Source: Locusta migratoria
Lineage: Eukaryota; Arthropoda; Insecta; Orthoptera; Acrididae
Assembly: GCA_026315105.1 (NCBI GenBank)
Contig: CM048745.1
Location: 150,977,323-151,041,322 of the forward strand
DNA: 64,000 nucleotides
Direction: 5' to 3'
Made by a program: the position numbers and the translations under genes. Below the pieces are notes generated by a model. It worked only from the letters and a program-made list of their open reading frames with translations. It ran no database searches and had not been told where the DNA came from. Each line of letters starts with the position of its first letter. Position 1 is the stretch's first letter. Of this stretch, positions 1-9,314 are shown piece by piece.

Positions 1-133
1 AACTTATAAAACTTCAAATCTAAAGTGGGCCGTAAAACATGTCAGTGCGAATTTTTTCCCCTGTTACTGTATTCTTATGATGCGACAAAAAGAAATAAAT
101 ATTATAATTTGCACCAGAGACTACTTTTCAATT

Positions 134-426
134 CAGTAGCGTAACCAGGACTTGGCTTTTGGGGGGGATAGATCTGCTTGAGCAAAATTTTAGTTAGTTT
201 CCAAACAAACTACCATCTACCACTCCCATTGAAGAAACTAATTCACTCCCATCCAATGAAAGATTAAGTAAAACACCCCAAGCTTTCAATCTTTACCTTT
301 ACCAGATTGCTGTTATACGATTTATTTATTTATTTTATTTTTTTACTTTTTTTTTTTTTTTGTTGGTGGTTCTGGGGGGGGGGGGTTCTATCCCACTCAT
401 CCCCCCCCCCCATAGTTACGCCACTG
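134..426. mobile_element. hAT-type MITE with 8-bp target duplication
   Basis: The left end reads CAGTAGCGTAACC and the right end, reverse-complemented, reads CAGTGGCGTAACTA, giving terminal inverted repeats of about 13 bp. Both ends are flanked by the same 8 bp, TTTCAATT (126-133 and 427-434). An 8-bp duplication with CAG-starting termini is the hAT hallmark. The 293-bp interior is non-coding and holds T-runs, a run of about 13 G near 374 and a run of about 11 C near 402. It is therefore a non-autonomous element that would have depended on a hAT transposase elsewhere. It lies about 150 bp upstream of the putative exon at 579. Confidence 0.8.
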
Positions 427-578
427 TTTCAATTCAAATATGGGTTCACTGTTGCTACACCAGGCCAAGGTACTCTGGAGTAACGTATTTGAACATTTGA
501 AAACACACGGTGACAGTACAATATAATTCATGTAATGTAATGTAATGTAATGTATGCTGTGTGGTGTTGTGTTCACAG

Positions 579-724
579 TGCCGGGCAGACTGGTGGCCAG
601 CTCTTGCGACTCTGCAGCCGAGAGTTTGAGCAAGGAGCTGGAGCTGTACCTGACCCCAGGAGTCACCACGCGCATGCGCATTCAGCCGCAGTACCTGTCC
701 CCAGGAGACGTCGTCACTATCCAG
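579..724 (+). CDS. putative internal exon of an unidentified host gene
   Basis: A 146-bp segment is bounded by a splice acceptor (TTCACAG ending at 578) and a consensus donor (CAG followed by GTAAGT at 725-730). The GC content is far above the flanks and one frame is open throughout. The encoded segment (about 48 residues) contains SSCDSAAESLSKELELYLTP and ends in SPGDVVTIQ, which looks like beta-strand-rich extracellular protein sequence. I do not recognise the family. Exon length 146 is not a multiple of three, so flanking exons would differ in phase. No other exon of the same gene is identified. The alternative is a chance ORF, but the combination of both splice sites, codon-like composition and isolation from repeats makes a real exon more likely. 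Confidence 0.55.
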
Positions 725-849
725 GTAAGTGGACACCTCTTCCTGCAACGCCAGCGGGCGCAGCCACACGACCAAGAGAGTTTTTAATTTAACTCTTGTT
801 CTTGCAAGTATGTTCGAATGTCTGTAAATCTATCGGTAAATCTATCAGT

Positions 850-894
850 CCGTAGCTTACAAACTACTTAAACCTAGGTAATCTAACCTAAGGA

Positions 895-952
<58 letters not shown>

Positions 953-1189
953 ATGCCCCAGGGAGACTAGAACCTCCACGGCGAGCAACCGCGCGCTCCG
1001 CAGCGAGATGCTTTAGACCGCTCGGCTACTCCACCGCGGCTATACAGATTGAATAACATTGGGGAAAGGCTACTACCCATAGTCCCTTCCCAGACAGTGC
1101 TTTCCTTTCGTGCCTGTCGACTGCTGTATCTGTACTAGTTGTAAACAAACTTCTGTTCCCTATATTTTACTCCTGCTGACTTTGGAATT
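850..1189 (-). mobile_element. group D SINE plus RTE LINE fragment, first tandem unit
   Basis: 850-1041 is a minus-strand tRNA-headed SINE (head around 951-1041, GGCTACTCCACCGCGGC at its end) whose GT-rich linker has expanded to an (AC)n array at 897-950. From 1042 the sequence is minus-strand RTE LINE reverse transcriptase, related to the copy at 34973-36055 (same CAGATTGAATAAC and CTGTTCCCTATATTTTACTC stretches). The part from 888 to 1189 is repeated immediately downstream. Confidence 0.7.
897..950. repeat. (AC)n microsatellite
   Basis: Uninterrupted AC dinucleotide array inside the SINE linker. A matching array in the duplicated unit occupies 1198-1249. Confidence 0.97.
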
Positions 1190-1197
1190 CTAAGGAC

Positions 1198-1251
<54 letters not shown>

Positions 1252-1486
1252 CCCCAGGGAGGACTCGAACCTCCACGGCGAGCAACCGCGCGCTCCACAG
1301 CCAGGTGCTTTAGACCGCGCGGCTACTCCACCGCGGCTATACAGATTGAATAACATTGGGGAAAGGCTACAACCCTTAGTCCCTTCCAAGACAATGCTTT
1401 CCTTTCGTGCCTGTCGACTGCTGTATCTGTACTAGTTGTAAATAAACTTCTGTTCCCTATACTTTACTCCTGCTGACTTTGGAATT
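1190..1486 (-). repeat. second copy of a ~300-bp tandem duplication (SINE + LINE)
   Basis: The stretch 888-1189 is duplicated head to tail at 1190-1486 with mostly small differences. Both units start at CTAAGGAC, contain their own (AC)n array (897-950 and 1198-1249), the same SINE head and the same RTE piece ending in GACTTTGGAATT. The duplication joins LINE sequence directly to the SINE interior, so it arose after the SINE entered the LINE, probably by unequal exchange. Confidence 0.8.
1198..1249. repeat. (AC)n microsatellite
   Basis: Uninterrupted AC array in the second tandem unit, paralogous to the array at 897-950. Confidence 0.97.
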
Positions 1487-1570
1487 GGAAAGAGTGTATT
1501 CCAGTGAACACTGTCAAAAGCTCTCTTCAAATCTACAAACGCTAGAAATATTTGTCTCTCGTCAGTCTAA
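1487..1570 (-). mobile_element. RTE LINE reverse transcriptase fragment
   Basis: Minus-strand sequence continuing the LINE from the duplicated unit. It reads as degenerate RT around the motif-A region (compare the KKAFDNVDRNKLFQ segment of the 35-kb copy). It stops at the mariner terminus at 1575. Confidence 0.65.
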
Positions 1571-1734
1571 GATACGAGGCGCGTCCAGAAAGTAAGATCC
1601 GTTTCAATTTATCTCCGCTGCAGCGCTGCGATTGCAGTTCCGCACATGCGCTGTAGACGATGTGTATCAAGGAGAAGAACGTGCGCCATTTGGAGATCGC
1701 TGTCAGTTACTTACGTTTGCTGTGCTTGTTTGAA

Positions 1735-2166
1735 ATGTCGGCGTTGATTAAAAATCCCGCCGCCTGTGAAATCAGGTCGGTGATTCGGTTTCTGAATGCG
1801 AGGAAAGTGAAACCAAGTGAAATTTATCGGCAAATTTGCGATGTTTACGGACCAAATGCGATTAGTGATTCGATGGTGAGAAGATGGGTCCGACAGTTCA
1901 ATGGCGGGCGTAGTGATGTGCACGATGAAGAACGAAGTGGGTGTCCACCTTTGGTTACAGAAGAACTGGTTCATACCATTGATGACAAGATCCAGGAAAA
2001 CCGTAGGTTTACAATTAGTGCTCTCGCTATGGACGACGAGCTGAAAGATACTGTTTCCAACTGGTTGAATACACAGGCGGCAGATTTCTATGAAGATGGT
2101 ATACAAAACCTGGTGCCACGCTATGACAAATGCTTGCAAAATTTCGGCAGTTATGTGAAAAAGTAG
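1735..2166 (+). pseudogene. mariner transposase lacking its catalytic core (HTH-only ORF)
   Basis: The 143-residue ORF starts at the ATG of MSALIKNP. This start is preferred over the upstream in-frame ATG at 1660 because mariner homology starts there. Residues 1-85 form the mariner HTH region (FLNARKVKPSEIYRQICDVY, then MVRRWVRQFNGGRSDVHDEE). After about residue 100 the protein jumps to the family C-terminus (DELKDTVSNWLN, QAADFYEDGIQNLVPRYDKC, YVKK). A full mariner transposase is about 340-350 residues. The missing ~200 residues include all three catalytic aspartates. The frame is kept across the deletion and there are no stops, so a small DNA-binding protein could in principle be made. Whether it is expressed cannot be seen. 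Confidence 0.8.
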
Positions 2167-2241
2167 TTTAAGAGTTGTGCAATAAAAATTTCTTCTGTAT
2201 CTGTGTACAATTTCATTTTATTACCAAACGGAACTTACTTT

Positions 2242-2439
2242 CAAATGTTCAAATGTTTGTTAAGTTTAAGGGACTTAACTACGGTGTCATCAGTCCCTAA
2301 ACTTACAAACTACTTATGAACTACCTACAACTAAGGACGGCACAAATATCCATGCCCTAGGGGGGATTCGAACCCCCGACCGTAGTGGCCGTGCAGACCG
2401 TGACTGAAGCGCCTCAGTCCCCGCGGCCACCGCGGCCGG
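2242..2439 (-). mobile_element. group A SINE (tRNA-headed), inserted in mariner
   Basis: Complete minus-strand copy. The tRNA-related head with A and B boxes lies at about 2360-2439 (B box visible as GGGGATTCGAACCCCC), the body carries the GACTGATGACCCCGTAGTTAAG type sequence, and the AACATTTGAACATTT tail lies at the left. It is flanked by near-identical ACTTACTTTC and GCTTACTTTC, a ~10-bp target duplication taken from the mariner right end. Confidence 0.85.
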
Positions 2440-2483
2440 AGCTTACTTTCTTTCTGGAAGTGAGTTGAAGCGTCCGAATTCTT

Positions 2484-2548
2484 AACGTGTTCCTACATTT
2501 CTCCTAAATCCAAACTTACCTTCCTCGAGATCGGCTTCTAATAAAGTT
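2484..2548 (-). mobile_element. RTE LINE fragment (minus half of an inverted pair)
   Basis: Reverse complement encodes a decayed version of the KLVEADVGEDQFGFRRNVGT region of the RTE reverse transcriptase. The next 120 bp carry the same region in the opposite orientation. Confidence 0.6.
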
Positions 2549-2555
2549 CCATTCT

Positions 2556-2672
2556 GGAAAAAGCCGAAAGCGGGGAAGAACAGTTTGGATGTGGGAGAAA
2601 CGTAGGAACAGGTGAAGCAATTCTGACCCTACGACTTATATTACAAGACAGACTACTGAAATTCAAACTTAC
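2556..2672 (+). mobile_element. RTE LINE fragment (plus half of an inverted pair)
   Basis: Forward translation gives EEQFGCGRNVGTGEAILTLR and on to LQDRLLK, matching the RTE copy at 34973-36055. Together with 2484-2548 this makes a head-to-head inverted repeat of one short RT region, as left by a 5' inversion at insertion or by a later rearrangement. Confidence 0.65.
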
Positions 2673-3036
2673 ATGTATGCAGATAGAAATAAATACCAAA
2701 AAAGGGGAAAGAAGTCTACGGAAGACATGCCAGAAGAAGGGAAGGCATAGTGAGATCCAGTCTTTGCTTCGGTTTCGAGCAGGACGCCAGAGATAAGGCA
2801 CAGTCAATTCTTCAACGGCGTAATAGACGACAGTGCGGCCAAAGCAGAGTTACTAACAAGGAAAGTACTTGCGCTCGGACAAACACATATACATCAAAAT
2901 CGTATGAGAGATAATGTAAAGATCCCTTATTGCACTAGTGACACTCCAGCATCTGCAAAACTCTGCAGTCGTCCGTTAGAGGCCTCTGCGTGTGCCATGC
3001 CGCATTGCACTTTGACCTGTCGGTTCGCCAGTAGGG

Positions 3037-3483
3037 ATGGTGCAGTGTGCCTCCGAAGTAGCGTTTTGTAATGTTATTTGTGAGGTAAAGCGTCAGATGG
3101 AACGGCGATTAATAATCAATCCTCCTAAAGTATTGCGATCGGTTGAGATGAAATTACGAAGAACCCTTCTTCGTGAAGATGGTATTAGTGTAGAAGATGA
3201 ATCATTCGCATGCTTTCTCGTATCTGTTATGGTACAGAAATATGAGCATACGTTAGATACTGTTGTAACACTAACACATAATGATGATAATAGGGATGAT
3301 AATAACGAAGAACTCATTGCTAATGGTAGTGCTACGGTAAGTGCGGGAAGAGGCGATGGAAGCAGTGGCAGTGAATACCAACAGTCTTCCGAGAACAAGG
3401 TTAAAATTGCAACTATCATCACGGCTTTTGATGACAATACGCTAGAGAACATGTACGACGAATATTACGTAAGTTATAGTTGA
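3037..3483 (+). other. unrecognised ORF, 148 codons
   Basis: The ORF opens with MVQCASEVAFCNVICEVKRQ. It is charged in the first half and Asn/Asp/Ser-rich in the second (THNDDNRDDNNEE, GRGDGSSGSEYQQSSENK). No catalytic motif, signal peptide or membrane segment is evident and I do not recognise the family. It may be a single-exon fragment of a host or transposon gene, or a chance ORF. The surrounding 2.7-4.5 kb holds no other recognisable coding sequence. Confidence 0.3.
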
Positions 3484-4521
3484 GATATCTGCATTATGTA
3501 TGGGGTCTGCAATTGCATCTACAGTGCTGTCTAGAACATGATTGCAACGACATCCACCAGCACATTGAGTTGTACGTAGAGATACTGTAACCAAACGTTC
3601 ATACAGATATGTTTGTTCGAGCCCAAGTACTTTTCTTGTAAATACTGTTTCGCAAAATTTCTTCTTCGGTGAAGTAATCATTCCAGAATTTCAAACATGA
3701 ATAGCTGTTGGTATGAGTCCATACAAGTGAATATCCAAGACGCTGCAATGCTGCTCCCCTTCCATTCCCAGTTGTTCCTGGACATGACGTATTAAAAGTT
3801 ATTTGTGCCGTATTTCGTGCATCAATCCTTAAAGTTGAATTTTTGTTGATGAACAATATGCTTCTAGTACGACATTTTGTCGCTTGGTACGGCGTGTAGC
3901 CACTTCTGAGGCATTAATCTGTCCATCTTGGAGGTTGTGTTGCGTTACCGTTCGTACGGAGTGTAAGCGTGAGTGTGGTTCCTTTTATTTTATTCCAGTG
4001 AGTGTGGTTCCTTTTATTCCAGCAGTGAATTGTATTTGATGCTGTGGCGAAGCTTATGCTAGCATTAATGATCTGGCAGTGTTAACTACCAACAAAATAA
4101 CGTCAAAGTAATAAAATACGTCCATACAAACGTCTGTGTCGTTCATGAAACACATGACATAAAAAATCAATAGTTCGGCGAAACTTTTTAAAACACATAT
4201 TGCAATATGTATTGGATCTGTGTTAATACAGAAAACACTGAATTTTAATTTTTCCAAAGCTAATTTCATAAAGTGGGACTGAAAGGTTTAACAAAGGCAA
4301 GTCCTCCAATCCCGAATGTATTCCAGCTAGGTTATTTCAAAATATGCTGATAGAATAGTTCCATACCTGACTGTTATCTACATTCGCTCTTTCCAGAAAT
4401 GTTCCGTCTCTAAAAGCTGCAAACCTGCATAGGTCGCAACAATAAGAAAGGAAATAGGAGAAATACATTTGAATTTCACTCACACATTATTGACGTCGAT
4501 CTGCTACAGGATTTTCGAGTA
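3484..4521. other. unassigned sequence
   Basis: No reading frame or repeat I can name. A short direct repeat of GTGTGGTTCCTTTTATT occurs at about 3974-4018. The rest is AT-rich and without open frames of interest. Confidence 0.5.
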
Positions 4522-4523
4522 TA

Positions 4524-6108
4524 CAGGGTATTACAAAAAGGTACGGCCAAACTTTCAGGAAACATTCCTCACACACAAAGAAAGAAAATGCGTTATGTGG
4601 ACAAGTGCCCCGAAACGCTTAATTTCCATGTTAGAGCTCATTTTATTACTTCTCTTACATTAATCATGGAATGGAAACACACAGCAACAGAACGTACCAG
4701 CTTGACTTCACTTTGTTACAGGAAATGTTCAAAATGTCTTCCGTTAGCGAGGATACATGCATCCACCCTCCATCGCATGGAATCCCTGATGCGCTGATGC
4801 GGCCCTGGAGAATAGCGTATTGTGTCACAGCCGTCCACAATACGAGCACGGGGTTGCGTAGACAAGCTTTCAAATGCCCCCATAAATGGAAGTTAAGAGG
4901 GTTGAGGTCAGAAGAGCGTGGAGGCCATGGCATTGATCCGCCTCTACCAATCCATCGGACATCGAATCTGTTGTTGAGAAGCGTACGAACACGTCGACTG
5001 AAATCGTGCATGAACCACATGTTGTGTCGTACTTGTAAACGCACATGTTCCAGCAGCACAGGTAGAGTATCCCGTATGAAATCATGATAACGTGCTCCAG
5101 TGAGCGTAGGTAGAAGAACATGAGGCCCAATCAAGACATAACCAACAATTTCTGCCCAAACGTTCACAGAAAATCTGTGTTGATGACGTGATTGCACAAT
5201 TGCGTGCGGATTCTCGTCAGCCCACACATGTTGATTTGAAAATTTACAATTTGATAACGTTGGAATGAAGCCCCATCCGTAAATAGAACATTTGCACTGA
5301 AATGAGGACTGACACATTGTTGGATGAACCATTTGCAGAAGTGTACCCATGGAGGCCAATCAGCTGCTGATAGTGCCTGCACACGCTGTTCATGGTACGC
5401 TAACAACTGGTTCTCCCGTAGCACTCTCCATACAGTGACGTGGTCAACGTTACCTTCTACAGCAGCAACTTCTCTGACACTGACATTAGGGTTATCGACA
5501 ACTGCACGAAGAATTGCCTCGTCCATTGCAGGTGTCGTTCTAGGTCTTCCCCAGTCGCGAGTCATAGGCTGGAATGTTCCGTGCTCCCTAAGACGCCGAT
5601 CAATTGCTTCGAACGTCTTCCTGTCGGGACACTTTCGTTCTGGAAATCTGTCTCGATACATACGTACCGCGCCACGGCTATTGCCCCGTGCTAATCCATA
5701 CATCAAATGGGCATCTGCCAACTCCGCTTTTGTAAACATTGCACTGACTGCAAAACTACGTTCGTGATGAACACTAACCAGTTGATGCTACGTACTGATG
5801 TCCTTCATGCTAGTACTGTAGATCAATGAGTCGCTTGTTAACACAAGCACTGAAGTCAACATTACCTTCCTTCAATTGGGCCAACAGGCGGGGAATCGAG
5901 GAAGTACAGTACATACTAACGAAACAATTGGGTATTTTGACAATTGTCTGCACGAATTATTTCAATTTACATTTAAAGAGAAATACTAAAATGAGCTCTA
6001 ACATGGAAATTAAGCGTTTCCGGACACATTTCCACATAACATATTTTCTTTCTTTGTGTGTGAGGAATGTTTCCTGAAAGTTTGGCCGTACCTTTTCGTA
6101 ACACCCTG
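4524..6108 (-). mobile_element. full-length Tc1/mariner superfamily element with 133-bp TIRs
   Basis: Left TIR 4524-4656 and right TIR 5976-6108 are inverted copies (133 bp each, roughly 90 percent identical by eye), starting CAGGGTATTAC and CAGGGTGTTAC. Both ends are flanked by TA (4522-4523 and 6109-6110), the superfamily's target duplication. Total length is 1585 bp. One transposase pseudogene is carried on the minus strand. The conserved TIRs mean the element could still be mobilised in trans, although its own gene is broken. Confidence 0.9.
4664..5739 (-). pseudogene. broken Tc1/mariner transposase with DUF4817-like N-terminal HTH
   Basis: The gene starts at 5739 with MFTKAELADAHLMYGLARGN, an N-terminal helix-turn-helix segment of the DUF4817 type, followed by a second HTH region (VREVAAVEGNVDHVTVWRVL). 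The first frame runs to 5164, but the homology shifts frame near 5250-5270 and continues as HVWADENPHAI, RFSVNVWAEIVG, LIGPHVLLP and WPPRSSDLNPL. At the first catalytic position LFTD is present. The second, FMHD, is followed by FSRRV with about five residues missing. The third position reads DLNPLN, with Asn where Asp or Glu is required. A frameshift, a small deletion and a substituted catalytic residue together make it inactive. Confidence 0.85.
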
Positions 6109-6329
6109 TATATTGTATACGGACAATATTAAACTCTTTGAAGATAACGGTCTACTGATATACACCGCGTAGAGAAAATACCATTGTTATGCAACACAAT
6201 TAGCTCTTTATTCTCATAAAATAACGACTGTTATCGTCAGGGCATCTCAAATGATTCAATGTTGCTAGATTTCCAAAGGCTGTTTACCCCGTTTCATACA
6301 AAGGATTTTTAATCAAAGTGATGTCTCAG

Positions 6330-7170
6330 CCGTGCGACTCGATCCGTTATTTCCTGTCATAAGGGTCACAGTTTGTAGATGACAATCAGGAGAGACAAAA
6401 CTGACATTTGGAGCTCTCCAAGAAAGTGTCATAGACCCTCTGATGTTCCTAACCTGTAAAACGTATATAAGAGATAACATGAGCAACGGTCTTAGGCTTC
6501 TTGCACCATAGATCAATACCAGCTGCAAAATCGTCAAGATATCTCTATGGTGCTAAAAATGGCAATTGACCCTAAATATAAAAAAGCGCGTGATTTTCTA
6601 CAGGAGTACTAAAAGAAATCAGAAATCGTACGAATCTCACGGATGTCAGTCCATGTAAAAACCTCCAATAACAATACGAACAATTCTAATTCGAAAGACA
6701 ACATCGATAATATTAGGGGAAAGGCGAGGCAAAGACTGCCATTTAGAAGATGAAACCAATTCACTAAAGTGACCATTGTCCATCCTCCGCCCCCTATAGG
6801 ATCCGACCATATAGGATTGAGGGAGGAAAGTCCAAAGAGGCAGTTTTTTGTATTATCGCGATATAGGGGAGAAAGTTTCACGGAAATGACACGTGAGTTG
6901 CGGTGGCATAAATGAAAACAAAAGCTTTTTTTACTAAATTTCAACCGTCAGCTTTCTCTTCCGATTACGAAAATAGTTTGTTGATTCCCACCCAAAACAG
7001 GAAAAGATAAAGCATTATAAATAAAATAAGAGAAATCGGAGCTGGAACGGAAAGATTTAGGTGTTCGTTTTTCCTACGCATTGTTTGGAACAGCAGAGAA
7101 GTAGCCTGAAAAATGAAGAAACCTCTACGAGCCATCTAAGTGTGAATTGCAGAATACTCTTGAATGTGGA
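6330..7170 (+). pseudogene. highly degenerate CR1/L2-like LINE reverse transcriptase, 3' half
   Basis: The nucleotide sequence follows the same LINE family as 45484-47215, from the GSVIGP motif region (AGTGTCATAGACCCTCTGATG) through the FADD region and the C-terminal AEIRE-type segment (AAATAAGAGAAATCGGAGC) to the 3' end (GTGTGAATTGCAGAATACTC). Stops and indels are frequent and no frame longer than about 75 codons survives. The RT active-site segment itself is lost (TTGCACCATAGATC). This is an old copy. Confidence 0.7.
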
Positions 7171-7904
7171 TAGTTCCCTAAAGAGAAAAACTGGCAAAGC
7201 AAACGAAGACTAGAACTTATAGGAAAGATAGTAGAGGGTGTTGGGTATTGTCGTGACGTTGTAAACTGCCGCTGGTTTCGAAACTATAGCAGAAGTTTCA
7301 TAAAAGATTTTAAACATGGATAATGCCCGAAAGTAAGAAAAATAACAGTAAGACAACTGTATATTGATTGAACATGAACATCAAGTACGTAAAGTCAACT
7401 ATACAGTCCCATAGTATAAGAACTAGTGTGTTACGAAATCAATTTCTGTAAAAAGAAATTTTTCTATCGTCTGCTCCTTTATCTAATAACTCGTGTGGGG
7501 ATTGCGATGTTTTGAAAACATGTGTTCTCAGCAGTATGATAGCTCAAGGAAATGAATCAGCTTTAACTTGCCTGGACTACGGTAATTGTCTTACGAAAGA
7601 GTATAAATGTATGTGTGTTGCACACGTTTCCTATTGCAATCAGGTTTGAAGATTCAAAATTGGAGGCAACATAAACTTGGTAGTATGCTTAGATCAAGAT
7701 AATGATCCGAATAGTCGGAATACTAGGAGAAGCACTATACAATCAAATTACCTAACACCCCTTCGCCACATCATATCCGAAAGTAGTCGGCAGAATGTTT
7801 GTGATCATTGTTTCAGGATTTAGTCTTTAACATAACATCAGACAAGAAGAGAATGTAAAACCTATGACAATAAAGTTCAATAAATAATCCTGTAACATTA
7901 ACAT
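7171..7904. other. unassigned AT-rich sequence
   Basis: No coding frame, RNA gene or named repeat is seen in this stretch. Confidence 0.5.
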
Positions 7905-8115
7905 GGACGAACTATGAACTACAGTTACCTTACTGTCCTTCGAAATAATCACGTCTCATAACTGTTGAGCTCTCCGATACATACGGAAACTTTAAACTAA
8001 GTCTTCCTTTGGGATGGTGTTCATAAGCCTCGACATGTTTCTTTGGATGTTATGAATATCGGCATAACTCTCTCCTTTCAAAGAGAGTTTGATTTCAGGG
8101 AATAGGAAGGATTGC
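7905..8115 (-). pseudogene. mariner-family transposase C-terminal fragment
   Basis: Minus-strand translation gives FLFPEIKLSLKG, then IHNIQRNMSRLMNTIPKEDL, a stop, and SFRMYRRAQQ, which follows the typical mariner C-terminus (FLFPKLK..LKG, then the W/Y-R-R-C region). Two stops are present. A second copy of the same region lies in the opposite orientation at 8560-9005. Confidence 0.65.
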
Positions 8116-8559
8116 GATCTGGCGATTATGGTGAATGTTCACACCATTGATCTTTATATTATCCGGATGTTGAATTTCAGTTGTCTTAGCGTGCCAGCCA
8201 TAGATATTCATATTTAGTTTCTTGCCAAATTCAAACATGGCTGCTAAGAAGCATTTAAAGAAAAAGAGAAGAAAATATATTTCAATTCCGCTCCCATATG
8301 ATCCTACAACATCGGATATTGAATTAAATTCCAAATAAATAGGTAAGAAAGCAATTCTTTGTCACGTAATAACTGATGGAAACTCGTTTGCCAAATTTAA
8401 ACATGTCGGACACTGCGAAGTCGTGTGAAAAACATATGAATGTGCAGGCATGCTGGAATTCTATGCTCAGACACCAGAGTTATTCATCCAGCTTGTATAG
8501 AGTTCACTGATTCACACCCTTTATTGCCAGGAACTGCTTGTCGATATTGGCTTTGTATG

Positions 8560-9005
8560 GATGAGCGTTGTCGTTGAAATTGAACGTCCACTATATTCGG
8601 CGGATCTTGTTCCTATTACATGGACTCAAACTCATTTTGACGATGTTCCTGACTTTCAACGAAACATGACGAGGCTTTTGATCAGCATTCCAAAGGAAGA
8701 CTTCGTGTAAAGTTTCCGCCGGCCGCTGTGGCCGAGGGGACTGAAGCGCTCCTGTCACGCTCTGCACGGCCACTACGGTCGGGGGGTTCGAATTCCCCCT
8801 CGGGAATGGATATTTGTGCCGTCCTTAGGATAAGCTAGTTGATAAGTACTGATGACCCCGTAGTTAAGTCCCATAAACTATACAAACATTTGAACATTTG
8901 AATTGTAAAGTTTCCAGGACATATATCGCAGAGCTCAGCGGTGCATAGTTATGGGAGGTGACTATACCGGAAGATAGTAAGCTAACTGTAGTCCATAGGT
9001 CATCT
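8560..9005 (+). pseudogene. mariner-family transposase C-terminal fragment, inverted partner, SINE-interrupted
   Basis: Forward translation gives RPLYSADLVPI (the PPYSPDLAP catalytic block of mariner), then DFQRNMTRLLISIPKEDF and a stop. The nucleotide sequence (AAAGGAAGAC, GTTTAAAGTTTCC-like, CAGAGCTCA, GTAACTGTAGT-like) is the reverse complement of 7905-8060. A group A SINE interrupts it at 8718. The pair forms a long imperfect inverted repeat, probably two mariner copies or a rearranged one. Confidence 0.6.
8718..8903 (+). mobile_element. group A SINE with 12-bp target duplication
   Basis: Plus-strand copy: tRNA-like head GGCCGCTGTGGCCGAGGGGA, B box GGGGGTTCGAATTCC, body with ACTGATGACCCCGTAGTT and terminal ACATTTGAACATTTGAA. 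It is flanked by TGTAAAGTTTCC at 8706-8717 and 8904-8915, so the insertion is intact. Confidence 0.9.
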
Positions 9006-9119
9006 ACGTCAATGTTACAGTACTATTCATCGATCTATATTGTTAGTAATTGTATGTACAAAATCCATCGAGGAATTGAAAACTGCAATATTCACTTTCA
9101 CTGCTTCTGTTAACCGAAG

Positions 9120-9314
9120 GCCGGCCGCGGTGGCCGAGGTGATTGAGGCGCTCCAGTCACGGTCAGCACGGCCACTACGGTCGGGGGTTCGAATCCCCCC
9201 TCGGGCATGGATATTTGTGCCGTCCTTAGTAGTAGTTAGTTCATAAGTAGTTTGTAAGTTTAGGGACTGATGACCCCGTAGTTAAGTCCCATAAGCTTAA
9301 CATACATTTGATTT
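9120..9314 (+). mobile_element. group A SINE with 12-bp target duplication
   Basis: Head GGCCGCGGTGGCCGAGG, B box GGGGGTTCGAATCCCCCC and the shared body are all present. The copy is flanked by TGTTAACCGAAG at 9108-9119 and 9315-9326. The sequence is close to the group consensus, which suggests a recent insertion. Confidence 0.9.

Larger units (their letters stand above)
1575..2468 (+). mobile_element. mariner-like element with internal deletion
   Basis: The left terminus CGAGGCGCGTCCAGAAAGTAAG follows a TA dinucleotide (1573-1574). Sequence matching its reverse complement (CTTACTTTC, TTTCTGGAAG) lies at about 2440-2461. The last bases of the right end have decayed. The element carries a short ORF (1735-2166) and a minus-strand SINE inserted close to its right terminus (2242-2439). 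Confidence 0.8.

Noticed and set aside
8718..8800. tRNA-Leu/Ser-like gene in SINE heads
   Set aside because: The heads are followed by a constant SINE body and tail and flanked by target duplications, and the stems are imperfect. They are SINE promoters.
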